64,000 nucleotides of DNA from the NCBI GenBank assembly GCA_963277665.1, contig OY728130.1, positions 428,593,101-428,657,100 on the forward strand. The letters run 5' to 3'. Positions 48,801 to 59,130 of the stretch are shown one piece after another. Both the position numbers and the translations under genes were made by a program. Each line of letters begins with the position of its first letter. The stretch's first letter is position 1. A model generated the notes under the pieces. It did not search any database. It was not told the origin of the DNA and saw only the letters and a list, made by a program, of their open reading frames with translations. This DNA is from Viscum album. Its lineage: Eukaryota > Streptophyta > Magnoliopsida > Santalales > Viscaceae.

Positions 48801-49397
48801 CACATTTCTTTCAGGTAACAATGCTTTAACAAAAGAAAATATCTGATCAAAATAGTTATTTGACATTCCATTATCTGATTTAATAGCCATAAATTTTGAA
48901 ACTGCTTCTAATTTTCTTATCTTACAACCAGGATATAATGCATCCTCAGCAGACCTGAACAACTTAGCAAATTCAGATGGTGCCAACTCGGGAGGTAAAT
49001 CAACATCATCCTCAATTTCTGTTTGTTGAACGGATGACCCTACAACATCATGTACTAAATTTTAAAACCGTGATGGATCCGAAATCAAATTATTAGTATC
49101 TTCTCTAGAACTACGTTTACCGTGTTGATACCAAAAAATATAATCTGATTGAAAACCATAACGCAAGAGATGTTGCCCAACGATGTCAAATGTCTCAAAT
49201 GTTCTCAGAGCACATTTTTTACAAGGACACTTAATTGTACCTTCTGAAACAAATTCCAGGTTTGATGATGCAAATGATAAGAAATATTCAACAACATCAA
49301 CATATACAGGATTTAAACTAGAACCGTTTGGATTTCTGCGCTAATTTATCCAAGCACGATCATCTAATAATGATTGATGTCGATTTCCTTGTTCCAT
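45825..49397 (-). pseudogene. TNP2-type CACTA transposase (broken), complete element
   Basis: From the ATG at 49397: transposase-associated domain (about 49397-49060) with NPVYVDVVEYFLSFASSNLE, Cys-rich IKCPCKKCALRTF and DYIFWYQHG, already containing a TAG after WIN. Then EAVSKFMAIKSD and HACSNDCILY (48690-48986). Transposase_21 follows at 48006-48686 (GLSTDGFCPFGSF, FITPYNLPPWMLM, CPYCMGDNKSFIL). Next come FDCHRRFLP and RRNKSHFRKGRIER (47582-48031), DUF4218 (47327-47575, then FGGPVQF-stop-WMYPFER near 47150), DUF4216 at 46104-46541 (KSYNAYVVNGYRFYTRAYGE, FYDMLEEIIELCYLG) and an Asp/Glu-rich tail. All expected domains are present and in order. It is broken by several stops, with introns between some parts. 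This enzyme cuts and joins CACTA ends. Confidence 0.93.
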
Positions 49398-49673
49398 ATT
49401 CATATATATGTTTCTAAAAAATTTAAAACCATTACCATTGTTAAATATTTTGATATAAGAAACAATATCCTAAAAAATAAGATACATAATTATAGTTATT
49501 TATTAATAATTACCAATAATTATAGGCGACACAGTTAGTTTGTAATCATCCCCACTAATTATTATTAATTTAGCAATAATTAGAAATACTTGAAAAAATG
49601 GAATATGCTTGAATAATGAAATTAAATTTTGTAATCATCATTGTGAAGATTATATTACTAATTATTCTAATTT
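49398..49673. other. Non-coding start of the TNP2 upstream region
   Basis: AT-rich sequence just upstream of the TNP2 start codon; no motif recognised. Confidence 0.5.
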
Positions 49674-49806
49674 GTTCGATGGATCATCTCTTTTTAACTT
49701 TCTCCCGACTGAAATCAGTATGAAAAACTTGCTCTGACATACGTGAGAGCACATTTTTCATACTGATTTCAGTGGGAGAAAGTAGCAAAGATATGAGACG
49801 TTGAAC
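49674..49806. repeat. Hairpin 1, 133 nt, arms about 60 nt
   Basis: The left arm (GTTCGATGG...CTTTCTCCCGACTGAAATC...) is nearly complementary to the right arm ending GTTGAAC, with a loop of about 10 bases. The size and imperfect pairing resemble a miRNA precursor, but no known miRNA was recognised. Confidence 0.85.
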
Positions 49807-49917
49807 AAAAGGTAGCCGTCAATCCACTGGAAATTGTGCCAATTTATAACCATGTACTTGAATTTATTTTATTTTTGATTAATTTTATTAGTAATTATTA
49901 CTAATTATTAAAAATCT

Positions 49918-50281
49918 CAACATTTCCAACAGATTTTGCTTTATTCTTAACATGTTCAAATCTTAAAGGGTCGCCAATTTTCAGGTCATGCCCAATAAAA
50001 AGTTTTGGTCAACCTTGTCCAATTTAAACTCTATAATTGTCCTTACATGGTTGATCATCTCGCAAGTAGTGTTGCAATAGGACGACACAAGTAATGAGAA
50101 AGACATGACTTGGGTTGTCCTATTGCAACGCTACCTGCGAGTTGATCAACCAAGCAAGAACAATTATAGAGTTTATATTAGACACGGTTGACACAAATTT
50201 TTTATTGGGCATGACCTGAAAATTGGCAACCCTTTAAGATTTGAACTGTTAAGAATAAAGCAAAATTTGTTGAAAATATTG
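49918..50281. repeat. Hairpin 2, 364 nt, arms about 174 nt
   Basis: The left arm 49918-50092 pairs with the right arm from about 50109 to 50281, with around 15 per cent mismatches by eye and a loop of about 15 bases. Shared words are CAATTTTCAGGTCATGCCCA and TTGCAATAGGAC. The sequence is unrelated to hairpins 1 and 3. Confidence 0.9.
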
Positions 50282-50420
50282 ATAATTGTTAGATTTTATA
50301 AATTTTTTATAATTTTTATAATATTAATATTTTTTTATAAATATTAAACTTTTAATAATAAAATAATTATATTATAAGTATTATTTAACTATTAATATTA
50401 GAGTAATATAATATTTTATA

Positions 50421-50542
50421 TTATGTTACTATTTATGTTACTAATTATATTATTAATTATGTTACTAGTTATGTTACTAATTATGTTACTAATTATGTTA
50501 CTAATTATGTTACTAATTATGTTACTAATTATGTTACTAATT
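50421..50542 (+). repeat. 12 bp tandem repeat
   Basis: About ten copies of ATGTTACTAATT with few changes lie directly between hairpins 2 and 3. Confidence 0.93.
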
Positions 50543-50603
50543 AGAAATGCGAATATATGCATATACGTCGGGTGGTTAATCAATCAATGAATAGAAAAAC
50601 AAA

Positions 50604-50849
50604 CGTAATTGACCGCTCATCTACCTCAATTTTCTTTTCATTTGTGTGTTGAGGTTGACAGGAAACTTCTGCCTCCACATGTAATATGTGCTTTTACTGT
50701 CAAAATTATAAACCTCCTCACCTCTATATTGGCAAGGAGGTTGATAATTTTGACAGTAAAAGCAGATATTACATGTGGAGGCAGAAGTTTCCTGTCAGGC
50801 CTCAACACACAAATGAAAAGAAAATTGATATAGATGAGAGGTCAATCAC
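50604..50849. repeat. Hairpin 3, 246 nt, arms about 115 nt
   Basis: The left arm contains GACAGGAAACTTCTGCCTCC and CATTTGTGTGTTGAGG, and the right arm is its near-perfect complement, around a loop of about 15 bases. Frames of 74-98 residues across it are by-products. One frame (FDSKSRYYMWRQK) faintly recalls a Copia gag start, which I do not rely on. Confidence 0.92.
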
Positions 50850-50861
50850 ATTTCCTAATTA

Positions 50862-51115
50862 TACTAATTGTTTCTTAATTAAATATAATTGTTTCCTAAT
50901 TAAATCTAATTGTTTCCTAATTAAATATAATTGTTTCCTAATTAAATCTAATTGTTTCCTAATTATACTAATTGTTTTTTAATTATACTAATTGTTTCCT
51001 AATTAAATCTAATTGTTTCCTAATTAAATCTAATTGTTTCCTAATTAAATCTAATTGTTTCCTAATTAAATCTAATTGTTTCCTAATTATTTTAATTGTT
51101 TCCTAATTATTTCTA
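50862..51115 (+). repeat. 21 bp tandem repeat
   Basis: About twelve copies of TAATTGTTTCCTAATTAAATC with slight length variation, placed right after hairpin 3. Continues as decayed copies to about 51200. Confidence 0.92.
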
Positions 51116-51224
51116 ATCAATTAAATCTAATTATTTCCTAATTATTTGATAATTATTTTAAATAAATCTAATTATTTCTTAATTATTTGATAACTAAATA
51201 TTTATTTCTAATTATTACCAAAAC

Positions 51225-51374
51225 ATCCCCCGGGAGTGTCGAACCAAGAGTGTAGCAAAGACCGTTGTCGTGTACCAGGTTACCTCGAGTCAAGATCGAA
51301 ACACCTTGTCAGAGTTTTCACTCCTAAGTACATCTATGCCAGAGCCGCCTCTACTTGTTCGTATCCTGACAAGG
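51225..51374 (+). repeat. SINE-like segment shared with the Ty3 element at 4119-4270
   Basis: The plus strand here matches the minus strand of 4119-4270 over about 150 bp. It starts ATCCCCCGGGAGTGTCG and ends with TGCCAGAGCCGCCTCTAC and GTATCCTGACAAGG. It is the only GC-rich piece of this CACTA interior. The 60-residue frame over it (51236-51418) is not supported as a gene. Confidence 0.5.
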
Positions 51375-51654
51375 ATTATTTGGTACAAGCACATAAACTA
51401 ATTATACTATATAGCTAAACATTCTATTAAAAAAAATAAAATTAACAATTAAAAATAAAGTTAACAATTAAAAATAATTTAACAATTAAAAAAAATATAA
51501 ATACCTTTAATAATCTGCACCTTCTAACTCCTTCCTTCCTCTTCTCGAAAGAAAAAATTAAAACAAAAAACAAATTCTACTCAGATATGAAAATGAGAGA
51601 GAGAGAAGAATGGAGATCTGAATGTTATGAAAAAAATGGATGGGGTGTATATAT
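51375..51654. other. CACTA 5' region, no gene seen
   Basis: AT-rich, with a pyrimidine/purine-rich stretch at 51530-51610 (CTCCTTCCTTCCTCTTCTCG, GAGAGAGAGAAG). On the minus strand this resembles an untranslated leader near the transposase promoter. Confidence 0.45.
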
Positions 51655-52478
51655 AGGTTAGATTATTTGCGACGGTCGCATTTGTGACGGGTGACCATCG
51701 AAAATACAAGGTATTGCGACGAGATACCGTCGCAAATACCTTCACCCGCATTAAATAGAGGCGGCGGGTAAAAGGCCTTTTGCGAAGGGCCCGTCGCAAA
51801 TAGCCACCATTAGCGACAGGTGGCTATCCCCGTCGCAAATTTCTATTTACCGCCGCCGGTATTCGCGACAGGGCCCGTCGCCAATACCTTCGCCCGCATT
51901 AATTACGGGCGGCAGGTAACAGGGTTGTTGCGATGGGCCCGTCGCTAATGCCACACCATTTGCGACGGGCGGATATCCCCGTCACAAATTACTATTTATC
52001 GCCACCGGTATTTACGACGGGAGGATATCCCCATCGCAAATTCATATTTACCGCCGCTGGTATTTGAGACGGGACCCGTCGCAAATACCTTCTGTTGGAT
52101 TATCTGTTGGGACGAGTACATAGTCCCGTCGCAAAATCGTATTTACCACCATAGGGTATTTGTGACGGTTCCTGTCGCAAATAATCCTGGGTGAATACTT
52201 GTTTGCGACGGGGAAATTTCCCCGTCGCAAACACTATTTACCACCACCGGGTACTTACGACGGGTAGCCTTCTACCCGTCACAAATATCCTTCCCGCATT
52301 TTGGCGCGCAAACCACGCCATTGCAATTGCGACGGGCCCTGTATTTCCGTCACAAATAACTGACCATTTGCGACGGGAATATATTCCCGTCACAAAAACC
52401 CTTTTCATCGGAGTTGTTGCGACGAGAATAAGACCCGTCGCAAATACCCCTTCGCAATAATCGTTTTTTCCCGTAGTG
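51655..52478. repeat. Right subterminal repeats of the complete CACTA
   Basis: More than twenty copies of TTTGCGACGGG or its complement CCCGTCGCAAAT, often as inverted pairs separated by 8-15 bases, ending TTTTTTCCCGTAGTG. It is much longer than the left side. Confidence 0.92.
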
Positions 52479-52481
52479 ATT

Positions 52482-53183
52482 GTCTCCTCCTACTATCTAT
52501 GCCTGAATGAAATTGAAAATGTAAAACACCTTTTCATATGCTGTAATTTTTCTCAAAATCTATGGAAATACATTGGATACATCTTCAACATGGATTTATT
52601 CTCACATAGGTTGCAAGATGAATTGATGATATGCATCTCCAAGTCTGGTAGGAGCGTGCAAGTCCAGAATATGCTGCTGGTTGCTGTAGCTATGGTTTGT
52701 CACGCCATCTGGAAATCTCAGAACAACCTCCTGTTTTACAGCAAGGCTCCGTCTTTTCATGCAAGTGCAATGCTGGTTCATCAAGACATACATGCTTAAA
52801 ATGCGATACAAAATGTCTATATGGATAATACCTGTAAAAATTTAACTACATTGTGGATGATTGGTATTTTAGGTAAACTGAAGAAGCCACTGATAGTTAA
52901 ATTTATTCACTGGATCCCACTGATCTTTCCATGTGTTAAAGTTAATGTTGATGAAGCTGCATCTAGAGCACTGGGTAGATTGGGTTATGGAGGTGTCTTC
53001 CACATGTATTTTGGCTTTTTCGAGGGCTGTTTTTATCATTTTATTAGGATGGGAATCACTTATAAAGCAGAAATATGGGTCATTATCTATTCTGTTAAGC
53101 ATGCTTTCTTTCATAGATGGAATCTCTTATGGATTGAATCAGACTCTGAACATGCGCTAAATGATATCAAGAAGATAACTTGA
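52482..53183 (+). pseudogene. LINE zf-RVT and RNase H part
   Basis: The frame resumes after the CACTA with YYLCLNEIENVKHLFICCNF, the Cys/His pattern of zf-RVT, and runs to 52799. An RNase H (RVT_3) domain follows at 52821-53183: VKVNVDEAASRALGRLGYGG, then KAEIWVIIYSVKHA and WIESDSEHA. The first catalytic Asp is kept in VNVDEA, and the Glu in YKAEIW and the Asp in ESDS fit the family. The two parts are separated by a stop. Confidence 0.85.
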
Positions 53184-53495
53184 GATGTTCGATGGATTAT
53201 TTTGCCTCATTAGATTGGATGTCTTAACCAGGTAAAGCATCTCGATTTAATGATATCTCATGCCTACTGAGAGGCCAATCAAGTGGCTAATGCCTGGTCT
53301 AAGAGGGAAGTCACAAAAATGACTACCATGTGGTCCTTTAGAGCTCCTAAATTTTGTGCATCCTTGGTAGAGGCTGATATGAGGGGAGTGTCTTATTCCC
53401 AGATTTTTAAAATCCCTTGCTCCACCTAAATTTGTAATTTAATTTTTTTATTAATATTTTATGGGGATGGTCTAATCGGACCCGATTTTTTTGGT
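53184..53495 (+). other. LINE 3' end
   Basis: Decayed end of the RNase H frame (HLDLMISHAY, then EANQVANAWSKREVTKMT, a typical RNase H C-terminal pattern), followed by a short 3' untranslated part without poly(A). Confidence 0.6.
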
Positions 53496-53510
53496 AAGTG
53501 GGTCAACATT
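53496..53510. repeat. LINE target site duplication, right copy
   Basis: AAGTGGGTCAACATT, identical to 42290-42304. Confidence 0.95.
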
Positions 53511-53880
53511 GATAGGGGTGTAATAAAAGACTCGTTACATTTTACTTCTATTAGCTTACCTCATTTGTTCCATACCGGTGAGCATGCAGAGCATGATCTA
53601 TTTATATTAGATTTATAAGAGAAGATGGTTTATCATGTGGATGATGAAATTCACAAATTTTATAGTGTTTTTTTTACATTTAATGTAGAGATACTTATCT
53701 GATATGGGTGATGAATATCAATTGGAACTTTTTGAAAGTGATCCTCATCGACCACAAAACCTTGAACAATTTTTTCTCTACAATATTGAAACAATAGAAC
53801 ATGTAAGAGAGGGAAAAAATGAATCACTTTTCATAATAAAGTTTGATAATAATGAAGACAAGGATGATGGAGATAATTAA
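53511..53880 (+). pseudogene. TNP2-type transposase, end of DUF4216 part, second CACTA
   Basis: Continues the gene broken at 42304: DRGVIKDSLHFTSISLPHLF, HTGEHAEHDLF, KMVYHVDDEIHKFY (DUF4216 pattern). After an intron-like gap comes MGDEYQLELFESDPHRPQNL and an acidic end NNEDKDDGDN with a stop at 53878-53880. Together with 41090-42304 it shows the C-terminal half of a TNP2 gene. Confidence 0.8.
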
Positions 53881-54029
53881 ATTTATAAATTGGTAATTAA
53901 AATATATTACATTTTCTCATTGATAGGTGTTTCGTACATATATACATTGTTCAATTTTTTATTTTTTTTGTAAAAAAAGTATGTTTTATATTTTTTATAA
54001 ATTTAATATATATAGACCATTTTAATTTG

Positions 54030-55260
54030 TAGGAATTATGAGAACAAAAAAATTTCAAGATCCTAGCAGATCAGAATCTTGGAGCTTGCCCCAACTACCA
54101 TCAACTTTAGTGGATCAGAGTGATTATTTTGTACCCTAGACTACAAGCGAGCTAGCCATTTCACAGATGTTGTCAGTAGACCATAGGATGATTCACCGCC
54201 AGTAATGGAGAAGTTGTTCAGACATATAATTAGAGTATATTGGAGAGTTTCCATTATAGGTATGTATGTCATTGTACAAAAAATAATATATTTTATTAAT
54301 CATTTAATGCATGTTTTAAATAGATAAAGATAATAATATAAGGGATATAAACATGAACATGGAAGATGTATGAGACCTAAAGGGATTCAATATTATCATT
54401 CCATTTGATGAGTTCAAGGTGCATATTAGTGACATTGTCAGAATCAATGGTTAGACTCTTGGGTAGATTTCTTGCGAGACAATGAGATTTCCCATTATTT
54501 ATAAATATTGGAGGAATATTCCCATATCTTGGAAAAATAAGTTCTTGGATAATCATGTAAAGGTAATATTAATTCAATATTAATTGATAACTAAATTAAA
54601 AGTCACGAGTAAAGTTTTGAAATATACTTATAAAGTGTTATGATTTTTTATTTCTAGATGTTTTTTTTCATTTTTATGTCTCTGACTCTATTTAATTCCC
54701 ATGGACTCAGAAAAATTTGGGCAAGAAATAGAGAGGTTTTAAATGTAAATTATAGAATGAGTTTAATAACACATCTATAAGCTCACAACACATGTATGAG
54801 AAAGTACCTGAAGGAATTTCTCATGAGTAATGGAATTTGTTTATTGATATTAAAAGAGATTCATCGCAGGAGATAATTTCACATTTTACAATATCTTAAT
54901 AACATAAACACAATAAAATTATAATTTCTCTTAATTTTGCTATTTTTTGTAGGAATTATCTATAAAAATATTGTGAATTGTGAGAAATAACTCATTCCTC
55001 ATATCACCGTGTCATAGAGTTATTTGAGAAAAATAAAAAATTTGGTTTATATTATATCCATTATTATTTTAACCCTTTTATTATAAGTCAAGGTTTTTTC
55101 TAACTTTTTAATATTTTTTATAAAGGATAATGAATCAGGTCACTCTGTTGTCCAAACAAAGATGTGGTTTAAAGTGCATAGGAAACTTGATGATATTTTT
55201 TGTAAATGAACCTACAAAAGATGTTGGTGTAAGTACTTTCATTACTATAAAAACATAATA
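54030..55260 (+). pseudogene. Second CACTA gene, Transposase_24-like, second element (broken)
   Basis: Exon pieces in shifting frames follow the Transposase_24 order: FDEFKVHISDIVR and RFPIIYKYWRNIPISWKNKF (54400-54560), a KIWARNREVLN piece near 54700, LIPHITVS and SYLRKIKK near 54990-55030, SGHSVVQTKMWFKVHRKLD near 55140, and FVNEPTKDVG at about 55205. It lies 150 bp after TNP2, the same order as in the other CACTA copies. Introns with gt/ag-like borders seem to separate the pieces. Many stops. No full protein can be given. Confidence 0.65.
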
Positions 55261-55429
55261 ATGATCAATATATTATAACAAAAAACATGCCTTAAACTAA
55301 ATTAAATGGGGATAGTTACATGGATCAAAAAATGCCAATTTAACATCATTTGATACATATAGAATACCCCAGTTAATTGGGTTTAAGGCTTGTTTATTGT
55401 TATAATTTATTTTATAATTTATGTTTTTA
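55261..55429. other. No feature seen
   Basis: AT-rich joint between the second CACTA gene and the tandem repeats. Confidence 0.4.
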
Positions 55430-58400
55430 TTGTAATGAAATAAAAATAAAACACTAAAATGTGCGTGTAAAATTAAAAACCACAAAAAGTCCTTATATTG
55501 AAATAAAATCATGGGAAACCCATCATTGAGTTATTTTTGATGTGTATGTGCAGGAAACACATGAATCCTACATGGAGTGTGGTTGGAATAACTCAGTAAA
55601 TAGTTTTTAAAGGCATCAAAGACTTTAAAAATGCATGTCAGGGGGGATCAAAACCAGTGAAATGATGTCATATTTCAATGAAATTCTAAGAAAATTATCT
55701 TAGATTGATTTTTAAAATATATGAATTGATTTCATGTCATTTCAAGTTATGGTTATCCTGGGATGCTTGTAAATGCATTTTTAGTGTTTTAAAACACTAA
55801 AATAAGCATATAGCAGCAAAAACCATAAAAAATGACCTCAGATTGACATAAAGTCATAGTAAAGCCACCTTTGAGTTATTTTTGATGTGTATGAGTAGAA
55901 AACACATTAATCTGACATGAGGTGTGGTCAAAATGACTTGGTAAAACTTTTTTAAAGGTACCAAAGCATTTAAAAAATGTGTCGGGAGTCAAAACTAGGA
56001 AAAAGATGTTGTATTTATATAAAATTAGAGTAAAATGATGTATATTGATTTTTAAAATGTAGTAACTAAAGAAACATCAGTCTGAGTTATGGTTTACCCA
56101 GGTTTTCTATAAACACGTTTTTAACGTTTTAAAACACTAAAACATGAGTGTAATGGTAAAAACCACAAAAAAGAACCTCAGATAGACATGAAATCAGGTT
56201 AAAACCACATTTGAGTCATTATTTACATGTACACATAAACAACATGTCAATACAATATGTGGAGTGGTTGGAATGACTCGATAAACAATTTTTAAAGGTA
56301 ATAAAGCCTTTAAAAACATTTGTTGGGGGTCAAAACCTAGAAAAAGATGTAATATTTCCATGAAATCATAGTAAAATATCCTTTGATTTATTTTTTAAAT
56401 TTAATAATTGACTATATATCATTCTGAGTTACAGTTTTCTCAGGATGATTTTTGGGAAAAAATCCCTCAAGGTAACATTGCAACATTTTTGGGTTGATTA
56501 TGTTTGTTGAAAAAGTGGGTTTCCAAGGTATGTTATAAAGTACAAATAGATTTTTGACATAATATATTGAAAAATATCCATGAAAAAGGAATGGATTCTT
56601 TATATTTGATTCAAAAATATCGTATATAAGGTGGAACCATTTCTCAGTGTCTGCCAAATTTTTAGGTCAAAAAATTGAAGAATGGAGAAAAATATTTTTG
56701 TAAAAGGAAGTTGAACATAAGTGTTAAGGAGGTTTAGAAAGTATCATGGTAAGCATTTTTCAAGATCATTAGATCAAAATATGGAAAAGGAAATAAGGGC
56801 ATGCAATTTATGAATTTTCCATGCAAGGTGAGTTTGCGTGAAAGAGACTTGCACGAATGGACTTGTGTGCTCTGGGAAAAGTTGTGCAAGTTGCATGCAG
56901 GGTCGAAAAAATGCCTATAAATAACAAGATACCACTTCATTTTATTATTCTAAATAATTGGAGGAAATTAGATCTTTGAATAAAAAAAGTAGTTACTTTC
57001 TACGCAAGTTGGGAGTTTCACGCTAGAAGACATTTGAGAGAAAATAAGGAGTTGCATAAAAGTAGTGAGTTGCATGTAAGAGTTGCACGCAAGTTATAAG
57101 TGGTGCACAATTTGGTTTTCTGTGAAGAAGGGAAAAGTTGTGCATAAAACATTAGAGTGTCACTCAGGTCACCTGAAAGTTTGAATTTTTCCAATACATC
57201 TGTGGTCAAGAGTAATTCATCAAGTGGATGAAAGTGGAACTAAATGATACACTAAATAAGGTGTAAAACACACTAATTCAATAAATCAAAGGGGGGTATT
57301 CTAAAGAAGTAGTGGAAACACTTCAATTGATAGAGGAGTGAGCTTTCATTTTATAATTAGAAGTAAACCAGAAGGGACAATGAGTCCACCCCAAACATTA
57401 TAAATAGCGGTAAACTTTTAGTGGATTTGGTATATCGACACATTGTCATTGTATCCTCCTTGGACATAGCCTAGGGAGGGTGAACCAAGTAAAATTGTTT
57501 TATCTCATGCTTGATTTAATTTATATTCATAAATTTCAATGGGGAAGAGAGAGAAGTGTGTTTTGTTTTACAATGAAACATGATCCAAAGAGGTAGTGGT
57601 TTTAATATTTTATACTTTGATTCTCCCCTCTCAGGGTATTTAACCTAGTTTGGGATAACAATGACCATAAATGCGTTTTTAGTGTTTTAAAACTCTAAAA
57701 CGTGTGTGTAATAGTCAAAATCATATAAAATGACCTATTATAGACTTGAAATCATTATAAAATCACTTTTTAGTTATTTTTGATGTGTACACATAGACAA
57801 CACGTCAATCCGACATGCGGTGTAGTCGGAATAACTTGGTAAATAGTTAAAGGCACCAAAGCCTTTAAAAATGTTCATTAGGGGGGGGGGTCAAAACTAA
57901 TAAAAAAGTTATATTTCCATGAAATCATATTAAAATTACCATATATTTATTTTTGAAATTTATGAAACAAAAAAATATCATTCCAAGTAATGGGTTTCTC
58001 AGGATTCCTATAAACATGTTTTTAGTGTTTTAAAATGCTTAAAATGTATGTGTAATTGTAAAAAAATAGAAAATGATCTTATATTGACATTAAAACATGG
58101 GAAAACCAATTTTGAGTTTTTTTTGATGTGTATGCATAGAAAAAATGTCAATATGATGTGCATTGTTGTTAGAATGACTTGGTAAACAATTTTTAAAAGT
58201 ACCAAAGCTTTTAAAAACATGTATCGGGGGATCAAAATTGGGAAAACGATATCCTATTTCCATGAAATCAGAGGAAAACGACCTGATATAGATTTTTGAA
58301 ATGTAGGAACTGAATACACATCATTCCGAGTTACGGTTTTCTCGGGATTCTTGTAAACATTTTGTTAGTGTTTGAAAACACTAAAACATGCATGTAATAG

Positions 58401-58810
58401 TCAAAATCATAAAAAACGACCTTAAATTGATGTGAAATCAAGGTAGAACCACTGTTGAGTTATTTTTGACATGTACACATAGACAAAATGTCAACCCAAT
58501 GCGTGGTGTGGTCAGAATATCTCGGTAAATAATTTTTAAAGCCACCAAAGCCTATAAAAACATGTGTCGGGTGGGGTGGGGGGTCAAAACCAGGAAAAAA
58601 ATTTAAAATTAACATGAATTAAGAGTAAAATGAATGTAGATTTATTTTTTAAATGTCTGGATTGATGACATGTCATCCTGATTTATGGGTTTTCCGTGAT
58701 GCCCGTAAACACGTTTTTAGTGTTTTAAAACACTAAAACGCGCATGTGAAAGTCAAAAGCATCAAAAATGACCTTAGATTTATGTGAAATCATGAGAAAA
58801 AACTATGGTG
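55430..58810. repeat. Diverged tandem repeat of about 340 bp, seven units, interrupted
   Basis: The same series of words recurs every 337-349 bp: a TTTTAGTGTTTT palindrome arm with its complement (near 55778, 56117, 57676, 58018, 58364, 58713), GAGTTATTTTTGATGTG (55530, 55870, 57770, 58105, 58455), GGTCAAAACC and GAGTTACGGTTTTCTCGGGAT. Units are 75-85 per cent alike by eye. One interruption lies at 56446-57660. Satellite-like, inside the 3' part of a CACTA. Frames such as 58008-58235 are chance. Confidence 0.88.
56446..57660. mobile_element. Insert in the tandem repeat, candidate solo LTR
   Basis: The repeat unit stops after CTCAGGAT and resumes at ATGACCATAAATGCG. The 1.2 kb insert begins TGATTTTTGGG and ends GGGATAACA (TG...CA). 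It contains CTATAAATA near 56915 and a CCTAGGGAGGGTGAACCAAG stretch near 57465 of the sort seen in plant Copia LTRs. ATGA occurs at both junctions and may be a short target duplication. No gene; frames at 56412-57209 are not convincing. Confidence 0.4.
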
Positions 58811-59130
58811 TTATTTTTTAAATATAGTATAAGATTTCAAATCAAATCCTTTGAAATTTTTTTATTAATTAAATCTCAAGCACACCACACTTCGATTTAA
58901 AAATTAATTAGAATGTTATATACTTATCCCTTTTTGAGTATCAAGTGTTGAATCATATATTAAATAGGAAAGTTTATATTTTCAAAGTGTTTTTCATGAT
59001 ATATTATTTTTTACTTTAAAATTTATTCTTTTTGATTAACAAAATAAAAAATTTAAGTGCAACATTTTGAATATATTATGTGTCTTTTCTCTCTTTCATT
59101 TCTTTTCTTAGCCTGAATGGCCAGAATTCC
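58811..59130. other. No feature seen
   Basis: AT-rich sequence after the tandem repeat. Confidence 0.4.

Larger units (their letters stand above)
43064..52478 (-). mobile_element. Complete CACTA element, 9415 bp, target duplication ATT
   Basis: The left end is CACTACAGGAAAACAGAATA; the right end read inward is CACTACGGGAAAAAACGATT. ATT flanks both sides (43061-43063 and 52479-52481). Both ends carry many TTTGCGACGGG-type subterminal repeats. Two genes run on the minus strand, TNP2 (45825-49397) and a Transposase_24-like gene (44152-45736). Between the TNP2 start and the right end lie 3 kb of non-coding sequence with three long hairpins, two tandem arrays and a SINE-like segment. The genes contain stops, so the copy is no longer autonomous. 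Confidence 0.95.
42305..53495 (+). mobile_element. 5'-truncated LINE, about 1.77 kb net, split by a CACTA
   Basis: The insert is flanked by a perfect 15 bp duplication. Excluding the CACTA at 43064-52478 and its ATT duplication, it is about 1.77 kb. It encodes only the end of a LINE reverse transcriptase protein and an RNase H domain. Five-prime truncation with a target duplication is the normal result of target-primed reverse transcription. The 3' end has no poly(A); it finishes CCCGATTTTTTTGGT. Confidence 0.88.
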
